The notes below the pieces were generated by a model. The model ran no database searches and was not told the DNA's origin. It saw nothing but the letters and a program-made list of their open reading frames with translations. Both the position numbers and the translations under genes were made by a program. From Endomychus coccineus (Eukaryota > Arthropoda > Insecta > Coleoptera > Endomychidae), in assembly GCA_958510875.1 (NCBI GenBank), contig OY294068.1:198796315-198860314 (forward strand): a stretch of DNA of 64,000 bases, written 5' to 3'. Every line of letters starts with the position of its first letter. Positions within the stretch are counted from its first letter, which is position 1. Positions 36,601-51,000 of the stretch are shown here, piece by piece.

Positions 36601-39495
36601 TGAACAGCTTTTCAAATTGTACGGTTCAATTCTTCCCAATGACATACCTCTCGACATAATAACTATTTGAAACATGATCCTTGCTTGAATTTTGATTTCA
36701 TTCCATAGAAAGACATTCAATTCTCTCAATACACAGACCGTTTAATCGCGTTGACTGCTCAACTGACTTACTTTACTTCTTATCCCTTTGTTTTACTTCA
36801 TTTTCTCAGATTCAATGTGTTCAATTATTCATTATACAGGCTGTTCAGTCGTGGGAGTTTCAGTGGTGGCTATTTGAATTATTCAAAATCTGCGATTCCC
36901 AAGTTTGAACAGCTTTTCAAATTGTACTGTTCAATTCTTCCCAATGACATACCTCTCGACATAATAACTATTTGAAACATGATCCTTGCTTGAATTTTGA
37001 TTTCATTCCATAGAAAGACATTCAATTCTCTCAATACACAGACCGTTTAATCGCGTTAACTGCTCAACTGACTTACTTCACTTCTTATCCTTTTGTTTTA
37101 CTCCATTTTCTCAGATTCAATGTGTTCAATTATTCATTATACAGGCTGTTCAGTCGTGGGAGTTTCAGTGGTGGCTATTTGAATTATTCAAAATCTGCGA
37201 TTCCCAAGTTTGAACAGCTTTTCAAATTGTACGGTTCAATTCTTCCCAATGACATACCTCTCGACATAATAACTATTTGAAACATGATCCTTGCTTGAAT
37301 TTTGATTTCATTCCATAGAAAGACATTCAATTCTCTCAATACACAGACCGTTTAATCGCGTTGACTGCTCAACTGACTTACTTTACTTCTTATCCCTTTG
37401 TTTTACTTCATTTTCTCAGATTCAATGTGTTCAATTATTCATTATACAGGCTGTTCAGTCGTGGGAGTTTCAGTGGTGGCTATTTGAATTATTCAAAATC
37501 TGCGATTCCCAAGTTTGAACAGCTTTTCAAATTGTACGGTTCAATTCTTCCCAATGACATACCTCTCGACATAATAACTATTTGAAACATGATCATTGCT
37601 TGAATTTTGATTTCATTCCATAGAAAGACATTCAATTCTCTCAATACACAGACCGTTTAATCGCGTTGACTGCTCAACTGACTTACTTTACTTCTTATCC
37701 TTTTGTTTTACTTCATTTTCTCAGATTCAATGTGTTCAATTATTCATTATACAGGCTGTTCAGTCGTGGGAGTTTCAGTGGTGGCTATTTGAATTATTCA
37801 AAATCTGCGATTCCCAAGTTTGAACAGCTTTTCAAATTGTACGGTTCAATTCTTCCCAATGACATACCTCTCGACATAATAACTATTTGAAACATGATCC
37901 TTGCTTGAATTTTGATTTCATTCCATAGAAAGACATTCAATTCTCTCAATACACAGACCGTTTAATCGCGTTGACTGCTCAACTGACTTACTTCACTTCT
38001 TATCCTTTTGTTTTACTTCATTTTCTCAGATTCAATGTGTTCAATTATTCATTATACAGGCTGTTCAGTCGTGGGAGTTTCAGTGGTGGCTATTTGAATT
38101 ATTCAAAATCTGCGATTCCCAAGTTTGAACAGCTTTTCAAATTGTACGGTTCAATTCTTCCCAATGACATACCTCTCGACATAATAACTATTTGAAACAT
38201 GATCCTTGCTTGAATTTTGATTTCATTCCATAGAAAGACATTCAATTCTCTCAATACACAGACCGTTTAATCGCGTTGACTGCTCAACTGACTTACTTCA
38301 CTTCTTATCCTTTTGTTTTACTTCATTTTCTCAGATTCAATGTGTTCAATTATTCATTATACAGGCTGTTCAGTCGTGGGAGTTTCAGTGGTGGCTATTT
38401 GAATTATTCAAAATCTGCGATTCCCAAGTTTGAACAGCTTTTCAAATTGTACGGTTCAATTCTTCCCAATGACATACCTCTCGACATAATAACTAATTGA
38501 AACATGATCCTTGCTTGAATTTTGATTTCATTCCATAGAAAGACATTCAATTCTCTCAATACACAGACCGTTTAATCGCGTTGACTGCTCAACTGACTTA
38601 CTTTACTTCTTATCCCTTTGTTTTACTTCATTTTCTCAGATTCAATGTGTTCAATTATTCATTATACAGGCTGTTCAGTCGTGGGAGTTTCAGTGGTGGC
38701 TATTTGAATTATTCAAAATCTGCGATTCCCAAGTTTGAACAGCTTTTCAAATTGTACGGTTCAATTCTTCCCAATGACATACCTCTCGACATAATAACTA
38801 TTTGAAACATGATCCTTGCTTGAATTTTGATTTCATTCCATAGAAAGACATTCAATTCTCTCAATACACAGACCGTTTAATCGCGTTGACTGCTCAACTG
38901 ACTTACTTTACTTCTTATCCCTTCGTTTTACTTCATTTTCTCATATTCAATGTGTTCAATTATTCATTATACAGGCTGTTCAGTCGTGGGAGTTTCAGTG
39001 GTGGCTATTTGAATTATTCAAAATCTGCGATTCCCAAGTTTGAACAGCTTTTCAAATTGTACGGTTCAATTCTTCCCAATGACATACCTCTCGACATAAT
39101 AACTAATTGAAACATGATCCTTGCTTGAATTTTGATTTCATTCCATAGAAAGACATTCAATTCTCTCAATACACAGACCGTTTAATCGCGTTGACTGCTC
39201 AACTGACTTACTTTACTTCTTATCCCTTTGTTTTACTTCATTTTCTCAGATTCAATGTGTTCAATTATTCATTATACAGGCTGTTCAGTCGTGGGAGTTT
39301 CAGTGGTGGCTATTTGAATTATTCAAAATCTGCGATTCCCAAGTTTGAACAGCTTTTCAAATTGTACGGTTCAATTCTTCCCAATGACATACCTCTCGAC
39401 ATAATAACTATTTGAAACATGATCCTTGCTTGAATTTTGATTTCATTCCATAGAAAGACATTCAATTCTCTCAATACACAGGACTTTTAATCGCG
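33691..39495 (+). repeat. Satellite 2 block 6: 19 monomers
   Basis: The first ten monomers repeat block 5 in order (34006 ctctacat, 34311 ctttactact, 34616 ttatccatta, 35226 actccat, 35531 cttgaactttg, 36141 tttttgaatt), minus one monomer equivalent to 30336. The second half carries 36751 (ttgtactgtt), 37056 (ttaactgctc, unique in the window, which abolishes the TTG), 37361 (gatcattgc) and 38886 (tctcatattc). It is the evident source or sister of the HOR A 3' half, shifted by 5490 bp. Confidence 0.88.
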
Positions 39496-42400
39496 TTGAC
39501 TGCTCAACTGACTTACTTTACTTTACTTTACTTCTTATCCTTTTGTTTCACTTCATTTTCTCAGATTCAATGTGTTCAATTATTCATTATACAGGCTGTT
39601 CAGTCGTGGGAGTTTCAGTGGTGGCTATTTGAATTATTCAAAATCTGCGATTCTCAAGTTTGAACAGCTTTTTAAATTGTACGGTTCAATTCTTCCCAGT
39701 AACATACCTCTCGACATAATAACTAATTGAAACATGATCCTTGCTTGAATTTTGATTTCATTCCATAGAAAGACATTCAATTCTCTCAATACACAGACCG
39801 TTTAATCGCGTTGACTGCTCAACTGACTTACTTTACTTCTTATCCCTTTGTTTTACTTCATTTTCTCAGATTCAATGTGTTCAATTATTCATTATACAGG
39901 CTGTTCAGTCGTGGGAGTTTCAGTGGTGGCTATTTGAATTATTCAAAATCTGCGATTCCCAAGTTTGAACAGCTTTTCAAATTGTACGGTTCAATTCTTC
40001 CCAATGACATACCTCTCGACATAATAACTAATTGAAACATGATCCTTGCTTGAACTTTGATTTCATTCCATAGAAAGACATTCAATTCTCTCAATACACA
40101 GGACTTTTAATCGCGTTGACTGCTCAACTGACTTACTTTACTTCTTATCCTTTTGTTTTACTTCATTTTCTCAGATTCAATGTGTTCAATTATTCATTAT
40201 ACAGGCTGTTCAGTCGTGGGAGTTTCAGTGGTGGCTATTTGAATTATTCAAAATCTGCGATTCTCAAGTTTGAACAGCTTTTTAAATTGTACGGTTCAAT
40301 TCTTCCCAGTAACATACCTCTCGACATAATTACTAATTGAAACATGATCTTTGCTTGAATTTTGATTTCATTCCATAGAAAGACATTCAATTCTCTCAAT
40401 ACACAGACCGTTTAATCGCGTTGACTGCTCAACTGACTTACTTTACTTCTTATCCCTTTGTTTTACTTCATTTTCTCAGATTCAATGTGTTCAATTATTC
40501 ATTATACAGGCTGTTCAGTCGTGGGAGTTTCAGTGGTGGCTATTTGAATTATTCAAAATCTGCGATTCCCAAGTTTGAACAGCTTTTCAAATTGTACGGT
40601 TCAATTCTTCCCAATGACATACCTCTCGACATAATAACTATTTGAAACATGATCCTTGCTTGAATTTTGATTTCATTCCATAGAAAGACATTCAATTCTC
40701 ACAATACACAGGACTTTTAATCGCGTTGACTGCTCAACTGACTTACTTTACTTCTTATCCTTTTGTTTTACTTCATTTTCTCAGATTCAATGTGTTCAAT
40801 TATTCATTATACAGGCTGTTCAGTCGTGGGAGTTTCAGTGGTGGCTATTTGAATTATTCAAAATCTGCGATTCCCAAGTTTGAACAGCTTTTCAAATTGT
40901 ACGGTTCAATTCTTCCCAATGACATACCTCTCGACATAATAACTATTTGAAACATGATCCTTGCTTGAATTTTGATTTCATTCCATAGAAAGACATTCAA
41001 TTCTCTCAATACACAGACCGTTTAATCGCGTTGACTGCTCAACTGACTTACTTTACTTCTTATCCCTTCATTTTCTCAGATTCAATGTGTTCAATTATTC
41101 ATTATACAGGCTGTTCAGTCGTGGGAGTTTCAGTGGTGGCTATTTGAATTATTCAAAATCTGCGATTCCCAAGTTTGAACAGCTTTTCAAATTGTACGGT
41201 TCAATTCTTCCCAATGACATACCTCTCGACATAATAACTAATTGAAACATGATCCTTGCTTGAACTTTGATTTCATTCCATAGAAAGACATTCAATTCTC
41301 TCAATACACAGGACTTTTAATCGCGTTGACTGCTCAACTGACTTACTTTACTTCTTATCCTTTTGTTTTACTTCATTTTCTCAGATTCAATGTGTTCAAT
41401 TATTCATTATACAGGCTGTTCAGTCGTGGGAGTTTCAGTGGTGGCTATTTGATTTATTCAAAATCTGCGATTCTCAAGTTTGAACAGCTTTTTAAATTGT
41501 ACGGTTCAATTCTTCCCAGTAACATACCTCTCGACATAATTACTAATTGAAACATGATCTTTGCTTGAATTTTGATTTCATTCCATAGAAAGACATTCAA
41601 TTCTCTCAATACACAGACCGTTTAATCGCGTTGACTGCTCAACTGACTTACTTTACTTCTTATCCCTTTGTTTTACTTCATTTTCTCAGATTCAATGTGT
41701 TCAATTATTCATTATACAGGCTGTTCAGTCGTGGGAGTTTCAGTGGTGGCTATTTGAATTATTCAAAATCTGCGATTCTCAAGTTTGAACAGCTTTTTGA
41801 ATTGTACGGTTCAATTCTTCCCAGTAACATACCTCTCGACATAATAACTAATTGAAACATGATCCTTGCTTGAATTTTGATTTCATTCCATAGAAAGACA
41901 TTCAATTCTCTCAATACACAGACCGTTTAATCGCGTTGACTGCTCAACTGACTTACTTTACTTCTTATCCCTTTGTTTTACTTCATTTTCTCAGATTCAA
42001 TGTGTTCAATTATTCATTATACAGGCTGTTCAGTCGTGGGAGTTTCAGTGGTGGCTATTTGAATTATTCAAAATCTGCGATTCCCAAGTTTGAACAGCTT
42101 TTCAAATTGTACGGTTCAATTCTTCCCAATGACATACCTCTCGACATGATAACTATTTGAAACATGATCCTTGCTTGAATTTTGATTTCATTCCATAGAA
42201 AGACATTCAATTCTCTCAATACACAGACCGTTTAATCGCGTTGACTGCTCAACTGACTTACTTTACTTCTTATCCCTTTGTTTTACTTCATTTTCTCAGA
42301 TTCAATGTGTTCAATTATTCATTATACAGGCTGTTCAGTCGTGGGAGTTTCAGTGGTGGCTATTTGAATTATTCAAAATCTGCGATTCCCAAGTTTGAAC

Positions 42401-44985
42401 AGCTTTTCAAATTGTACTGTTCAATTCTTCCCAATGACATACCTCTCGACATAATAACTATTTGAAACATGATCCTTGCTTGAATTTTGATTTCATTCCA
42501 TAGAAAGACATTCAATTCTCTCAATACACAGACCGTTTAATCGCGTTGACTGCTCAACTGACTTACTTCACTTCTTATCCTTTTGTTTTACTCCATTTTC
42601 TCAGATTCAATGTGTTCAATTATTCATTATACAGGCTGTTCAGTCGTGGGAGTTTCAGTGGTGGCTATTTGAATTATTCAAAATCTGCGATTCCCAAGTT
42701 TGAACAGCTTTTCAAATTGTACGGTTCAATTCTTCCCAATGACATACCTCTCGACATAATAACTATTTGAAACATGATCCTTGCTTGAATTTTGATTTCA
42801 TTCCATAGAAAGACATTCAATTCTCTCAATACACAGACCGTTTAATCGCGTTGACTGCTCAACTGACTTACTTTACTTCTTATCCCTTTGTTTTACTTCA
42901 TTTTCTCAGATTCAATGTGTTCAATTATTCATTATACAGGCTGTTCAGTCGTGGGAGTTTCAGTGGTGGCTATTTGAATTATTCAAAATCTGCGATTCCC
43001 AAGTTTGAACAGCTTTTCAAATTGTACGGTTCAATTCTTCCCAATGACATACCTCTCGACATAATAACTATTTGAAACATGATCATTGCTTGAATTTTGA
43101 TTTCATTCCATAGAAAGACATTCAATTCTCTCAATACACAGACCGTTTAATCGCGTTGACTGCTCAACTGACTTACTTTACTTCTTATCCTTTTGTTTTA
43201 CTTCATTTTCTCAGATTCAATGTGTTCAATTATTCATTATACAGGCTGTTCAGTCGTGGGAGTTTCAGTGGTGGCTATTTGAATTATTCAAAATCTGCGA
43301 TTCCCAAGTTTGAACAGCTTTTCAAATTGTACGGTTCAATTCTTCCCAATGACATACCTCTCGACATAATAACTATTTGAAACATGATCCTTGCTTGAAT
43401 TTTGATTTCATTCCATAGAAAGACATTCAATTCTCTCAATACACAGACCGTTTAATCGCGTTGACTGCTCAACTGACTTACTTCACTTCTTATCCTTTTG
43501 TTTTACTTCATTTTCTCAGATTCAATGTGTTTAATTATTCATTATACAGGCTGTTCAGTCGTGGGAGTTTCAGTGGTGGCTATTTGAATTATTCAAAATC
43601 TGCGATTCCCAAGTTTGAACAGCTTTTCAAATTGTACGGTTCAATTCTTCCCAATGACATACCTCTCGACATAATAACTATTTGAAACATGATCCTTGCT
43701 TGAATTTTGATTTCATTCCATAGAAAGACATTCAATTCTCTCAATACACAGACCGTTTAATCGCGTTGACTGCTCAACTGACTTACTTCACTTCTTATCC
43801 TTTTGTTTTACTTCATTTTCTCAGATTCAATGTGTTCAATTATTCATTATACAGGCTGTTCAGTCGTGGGAGTTTCAGTGGTGGCTATTTGAATTATTCA
43901 AAATCTGCGATTCCCAAGTTTGAACAGCTTTTCAAATTGTACGGTTCAATTCTTCCCAATGACATACCTCTCGACATAATAACTAATTGAAACATGATCC
44001 TTGCTTGAATTTTGATTTCATTCCATAGAAAGACATTCAATTCTCTCAATACACAGACCGTTTAATCGCGTTGACTGCTCAACTGACTTACTTTACTTCT
44101 TATCCCTTTGTTTTACTTCATTTTCTCAGATTCAATGTGTTCAATTATTCATTATACAGGCTGTTCAGTCGTGGGAGTTTCAGTGGTGGCTATTTGAATT
44201 ATTCAAAATCTGCGATTCCCAAGTTTGAACAGCTTTTCAAATTGTACGGTTCAATTCTTCCCAATGACATACCTCTCGACATAATAACTATTTGAAACAT
44301 GATCCTTGCTTGAATTTTGATTTCATTCCATAGAAAGACATTCAATTCTCTCAATACACAGACCGTTTAATCGCGTTGACTGCTCAACTGACTTACTTTA
44401 CTTCTTATCCCTTCGTTTTACTTCATTTTCTCATATTCAATGTGTTCAATTATTCATTATACAGGCTGTTCAGTCGTGGGAGTTTCAGTGGTGGCTATTT
44501 GAATTATTCAAAATCTGCGATTCCCAAGTTTGAACAGCTTTTCAAATTGTACGGTTCAATTCTTCCCAATGACATACCTCTCGACATAATAACTAATTGA
44601 AACATGATCCTTGCTTGAATTTTGATTTCATTCCATAGAAAGACATTCAATTCTCTCAATACACAGACCGTTTAATCGCGTTGACTGCTCAACTGACTTA
44701 CTTTACTTCTTATCCCTTTGTTTTACTTCATTTTCTCAGATTCAATGTGTTCAATTATTCATTATACAGGCTGTTCAGTCGTGGGAGTTTCAGTGGTGGC
44801 TATTTGAATTATTCAAAATCTGCGATTCCCAAGTTTGAACAGCTTTTCAAATTGTACGGTTCAATTCTTCCCAATGACATACCTCTCGACATAATAACTA
44901 ATTGAAACATGATCCTTGCTTGAATTTTGATTTCATTCCATAGAAAGACATTCAATTCTCTCAATACACAGGACTTTTAATCGCG
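39496..44985 (+). repeat. HOR A copy 1: 18 monomers, 5490 bp
   Basis: Order of signatures: 315-bp leader; 39811 cttgaactttg; 40116 ctcaag/cagtaac; 40421 ending ctcacaata; 40726; 41031 (295 bp); 41326 (gatttatt, private to this copy); 41631 tttttgaatt; 41936 cgacatgat; 42241 ttgtactgtt; 42546 actccat; 42851 gatcattgc; 43156; 43461 (private gtgtttaat); 43766; 44071; 44376 tctcatattc; 44681. Confidence 0.92.
41031..41325 (+). repeat. 295-bp monomer (10-bp deletion), copy 1
   Basis: It reads tatcccttcattttctcag where the consensus has tatccctttgttttacttcat. Ten bases are missing between short ctt words, consistent with microhomology-mediated slippage. The lesion breaks the 74-codon frame. Confidence 0.92.
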
Positions 44986-47900
44986 TTGACTGCTCAACTG
45001 ACTTACTTTACTTTACTTTACTTCTTATCCTTTTGTTTCACTTCATTTTCTCAGATTCAATGTGTTCAATTATTCATTATACAGGCTGTTCAGTCGTGGG
45101 AGTTTCAGTGGTGGCTATTTGAATTATTCAAAATCTGCGATTCTCAAGTTTGAACAGCTTTTTAAATTGTACGGTTCAATTCTTCCCAGTAACATACCTC
45201 TCGACATAATAACTAATTGAAACATGATCCTTGCTTGAATTTTGATTTCATTCCATAGAAAGACATTCAATTCTCTCAATACACAGACCGTTTAATCGCG
45301 TTGACTGCTCAACTGACTTACTTTACTTCTTATCCCTTTGTTTTACTTCATTTTCTCAGATTCAATGTGTTCAATTATTCATTATACAGGCTGTTCAGTC
45401 GTGGGAGTTTCAGTGGTGGCTATTTGAATTATTCAAAATCTGCGATTCCCAAGTTTGAACAGCTTTTCAAATTGTACGGTTCAATTCTTCCCAATGACAT
45501 ACCTCTCGACATAATAACTAATTGAAACATGATCCTTGCTTGAACTTTGATTTCATTCCATAGAAAGACATTCAATTCTCTCAATACACAGGACTTTTAA
45601 TCGCGTTGACTGCTCAACTGACTTACTTTACTTCTTATCCTTTTGTTTTACTTCATTTTCTCAGATTCAATGTGTTCAATTATTCATTATACAGGCTGTT
45701 CAGTCGTGGGAGTTTCAGTGGTGGCTATTTGAATTATTCAAAATCTGCGATTCTCAAGTTTGAACAGCTTTTTAAATTGTACGGTTCAATTCTTCCCAGT
45801 AACATACCTCTCGACATAATTACTAATTGAAACATGATCTTTGCTTGAATTTTGATTTCATTCCATAGAAAGACATTCAATTCTCTCAATACACAGACCG
45901 TTTAATCGCGTTGACTGCTCAACTGACTTACTTTACTTCTTATCCCTTTGTTTTACTTCATTTTCTCAGATTCAATGTGTTCAATTATTCATTATACAGG
46001 CTGTTCAGTCGTGGGAGTTTCAGTGGTGGCTATTTGAATTATTCAAAATCTGCGATTCCCAAGTTTGAACAGCTTTTCAAATTGTACGGTTCAATTCTTC
46101 CCAATGACATACCTCTCGACATAATAACTATTTGAAACATGATCCTTGCTTGAATTTTGATTTCATTCCATAGAAAGACATTCAATTCTCACAATACACA
46201 GGACTTTTAATCGCGTTGACTGCTCAACTGACTTACTTTACTTCTTATCCTTTTGTTTTACTTCATTTTCTCAGATTCAATGTGTTCAATTATTCATTAT
46301 ACAGGCTGTTCAGTCGTGGGAGTTTCAGTGGTGGCTATTTGAATTATTCAAAATCTGCGATTCCCAAGTTTGAACAGCTTTTCAAATTGTACGGTTCAAT
46401 TCTTCCCAATGACATACCTCTCGACATAATAACTATTTGAAACATGATCCTTGCTTGAATTTTGATTTCATTCCATAGAAAGACATTCAATTCTCTCAAT
46501 ACACAGACCGTTTAATCGCGTTGACTGCTCAACTGACTTACTTCACTTCTTATCCTTTTGTTTTACTTCATTTTCTCAGATTCAATGTGTTCAATTATTC
46601 ATTATACAGGCTGTTCAGTCGTGGGAGTTTCAGTGGTGGCTATTTGAATTATTCAAAATCTGCGATTCCCAAGTTTGAACAGCTTTTCAAATTGTACGGT
46701 TCAATTCTTCCCAATGACATACCTCTCGACATAATAACTATTTGAAACATGATCCTTGCTTGAATTTTGATTTCATTCCATAGAAAGACATTCAATTCTC
46801 TCAATACACAGACCGTTTAATCGCGTTGACTGCTCAACTGACTTACTTCACTTCTTATCCTTTTGTTTTACTTCATTTTCTCAGATTCAATGTGTTCAAT
46901 TATTCATTATACAGGCTGTTCAGTCGTGGGAGTTTCAGTGGTGGCTATTTGAATTATTCAAAATCTGCGATTCCCAAGTTTGAACAGCTTTTCAAATTGT
47001 ACGGTTCAATTCTTCCCAATGACATACCTCTCGACATAATAACTAATTGAAACATGATCCTTGCTTGAATTTTGATTTCATTCCATAGAAAGACATTCAA
47101 TTCTCTCAATACACAGACCGTTTAATCGCGTTGACTGCTCAACTGACTTACTTTACTTCTTATCCCTTTGTTTTACTTCATTTTCTCAGATTCAATGTGT
47201 TCAATTATTCATTATACAGGCTGTTCAGTCGTGGGAGTTTCAGTGGTGGCTATTTGAATTATTCAAAATCTGCGATTCCCAAGTTTGAACAGCTTTTCAA
47301 ATTGTACGGTTCAATTCTTCCCAATGACATACCTCTCGACATAATAACTATTTGAAACATGATCCTTGCTTGAATTTTGATTTCATTCCATAGAAAGACA
47401 TTCAATTCTCTCAATACACAGACCGTTTAATCGCGTTGACTGCTCAACTGACTTACTTTACTTCTTATCCCTTCGTTTTACTTCATTTTCTCATATTCAA
47501 TGTGTTCAATTATTCATTATACAGGCTGTTCAGTCGTGGGAGTTTCAGTGGTGGCTATTTGAATTATTCAAAATCTGCGATTCCCAAGTTTGAACAGCTT
47601 TTCAAATTGTACGGTTCAATTCTTCCCAATGACATACCTCTCGACATAATAACTAATTGAAACATGATCCTTGCTTGAATTTTGATTTCATTCCATAGAA
47701 AGACATTCAATTCTCTCAATACACAGACCGTTTAATCGCGTTGACTGCTCAACTGACTTACTTTACTTCTTATCCCTTTGTTTTACTTCATTTTCTCAGA
47801 TTCAATGTGTTCAATTATTCATTATACAGGCTGTTCAGTCGTGGGAGTTTCAGTGGTGGCTATTTGAATTATTCAAAATCTGCGATTCCCAAGTTTGAAC

Positions 47901-48045
47901 AGCTTTTCAAATTGTACGGTTCAATTCTTCCCAATGACATACCTCTCGACATAATAACTATTTGAAACATGATCCTTGCTTGAATTTTGATTTCATTCCA
48001 TAGAAAGACATTCAATTCTCTCAATACACAGGACTTTTAATCGCG
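44986..48045 (+). repeat. HOR B copy 1: 10 monomers, 3060 bp, deletion derivative of A
   Basis: The first five monomers (leader, 45301 cttgaactttg, 45606, 45911 ending ctcacaata, 46216) match the first five of A. The last five (46521 cttcac, 46826, 47131, 47436 tctcatattc, 47741) match the last five of A. Size difference from A is 2430 bp, exactly eight monomers including the 295-bp one. The final monomer ends actatttg rather than the actaattg of A. Confidence 0.88.
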
Positions 48046-51000
48046 TTGACTGCTCAACTGACTTACTTTACTTTACTTTACTTCTTATCCTTTTGTTTCA
48101 CTTCATTTTCTCAGATTCAATGTGTTCAATTATTCATTATACAGGCTGTTCAGTCGTGGGAGTTTCAGTGGTGGCTATTTGAATTATTCAAAATCTGCGA
48201 TTCTCAAGTTTGAACAGCTTTTTAAATTGTACGGTTCAATTCTTCCCAGTAACATACCTCTCGACATAATAACTAATTGAAACATGATCCTTGCTTGAAT
48301 TTTGATTTCATTCCATAGAAAGACATTCAATTCTCTCAATACACAGACCGTTTAATCGCGTTGACTGCTCAACTGACTTACTTTACTTCTTATCCCTTTG
48401 TTTTACTTCATTTTCTCAGATTCAATGTGTTCAATTATTCATTATACAGGCTGTTCAGTCGTGGGAGTTTCAGTGGTGGCTATTTGAATTATTCAAAATC
48501 TGCGATTCCCAAGTTTGAACAGCTTTTCAAATTGTACGGTTCAATTCTTCCCAATGACATACCTCTCGACATAATAACTAATTGAAACATGATCCTTGCT
48601 TGAACTTTGATTTCATTCCATAGAAAGACATTCAATTCTCTCAATACACAGGACTTTTAATCGCGTTGACTGCTCAACTGACTTACTTTACTTCTTATCC
48701 TTTTGTTTTACTTCATTTTCTCAGATTCAATGTGTTCAATTATTCATTATACAGGCTGTTCAGTCGTGGGAGTTTCAGTGGTGGCTATTTGAATTATTCA
48801 AAATCTGCGATTCTCAAGTTTGAACAGCTTTTTAAATTGTACGGTTCAATTCTTCCCAGTAACATACCTCTCGACATAATTACTAATTGAAACATGATCT
48901 TTGCTTGAATTTTGATTTCATTCCATAGAAAGACATTCAATTCTCTCAATACACAGACCGTTTAATCGCGTTGACTGCTCAACTGACTTACTTTACTTCT
49001 TATCCCTTTGTTTTACTTCATTTTCTCAGATTCAATGTGTTCAATTATTCATTATACAGGCTGTTCAGTCGTGGGAGTTTCAGTGGTGGCTATTTGAATT
49101 ATTCAAAATCTGCGATTCCCAAGTTTGAACAGCTTTTCAAATTGTACGGTTCAATTCTTCCCAATGACATACCTCTCGACATAATAACTATTTGAAACAT
49201 GATCCTTGCTTGAATTTTGATTTCATTCCATAGAAAGACATTCAATTCTCACAATACACAGGACTTTTAATCGCGTTGACTGCTCAACTGACTTACTTTA
49301 CTTCTTATCCTTTTGTTTTACTTCATTTTCTCAGATTCAATGTGTTCAATTATTCATTATACAGGCTGTTCAGTCGTGGGAGTTTCAGTGGTGGCTATTT
49401 GAATTATTCAAAATCTGCGATTCCCAAGTTTGAACAGCTTTTCAAATTGTACGGTTCAATTCTTCCCAATGACATACCTCTCGACATAATAACTATTTGA
49501 AACATGATCCTTGCTTGAATTTTGATTTCATTCCATAGAAAGACATTCAATTCTCTCAATACACAGACCGTTTAATCGCGTTGACTGCTCAACTGACTTA
49601 CTTTACTTCTTATCCCTTCATTTTCTCAGATTCAATGTGTTCAATTATTCATTATACAGGCTGTTCAGTCGTGGGAGTTTCAGTGGTGGCTATTTGAATT
49701 ATTCAAAATCTGCGATTCCCAAGTTTGAACAGCTTTTCAAATTGTACGGTTCAATTCTTCCCAATGACATACCTCTCGACATAATAACTAATTGAAACAT
49801 GATCCTTGCTTGAACTTTGATTTCATTCCATAGAAAGACATTCAATTCTCTCAATACACAGGACTTTTAATCGCGTTGACTGCTCAACTGACTTACTTTA
49901 CTTCTTATCCTTTTGTTTTACTTCATTTTCTCAGATTCAATGTGTTCAATTATTCATTATACAGGCTGTTCAGTCGTGGGAGTTTCAGTGGTGGCTATTT
50001 GAATTATTCAAAATCTGCGATTCTCAAGTTTGAACAGCTTTTTAAATTGTACGGTTCAATTCTTCCCAGTAACATACCTCTCGACATAATTACTAATTGA
50101 AACATGATCTTTGCTTGAATTTTGATTTCATTCCATAGAAAGACATTCAATTCTCTCAATACACAGACCGTTTAATCGCGTTGACTGCTCAACTGACTTA
50201 CTTTACTTCTTATCCCTTTGTTTTACTTCATTTTCTCAGATTCAATGTGTTCAATTATTCATTATACAGGCTGTTCAGTCGTGGGAGTTTCAGTGGTGGC
50301 TATTTGAATTATTCAAAATCTGCGATTCTCAAGTTTGAACAGCTTTTTGAATTGTACGGTTCAATTCTTCCCAGTAACATACCTCTCGACATAATAACTA
50401 ATTGAAACATGATCCTTGCTTGAATTTTGATTTCATTCCATAGAAAGACATTCAATTCTCTCAATACACAGACCGTTTAATCGCGTTGACTGCTCAACTG
50501 ACTTACTTTACTTCTTATCCCTTTGTTTTACTTCATTTTCTCAGATTCAATGTGTTCAATTATTCATTATACAGGCTGTTCAGTCGTGGGAGTTTCAGTG
50601 GTGGCTATTTGAATTATTCAAAATCTGCGATTCCCAAGTTTGAACAGCTTTTCAAATTGTACGGTTCAATTCTTCCCAATGACATACCTCTCGACATGAT
50701 AACTATTTGAAACATGATCCTTGCTTGAATTTTGATTTCATTCCATAGAAAGACATTCAATTCTCTCAATACACAGACCGTTTAATCGCGTTGACTGCTC
50801 AACTGACTTACTTTACTTCTTATCCCTTTGTTTTACTTCATTTTCTCAGATTCAATGTGTTCAATTATTCATTATACAGGCTGTTCAGTCGTGGGAGTTT
50901 CAGTGGTGGCTATTTGAATTATTCAAAATCTGCGATTCCCAAGTTTGAACAGCTTTTCAAATTGTACTGTTCAATTCTTCCCAATGACATACCTCTCGAC

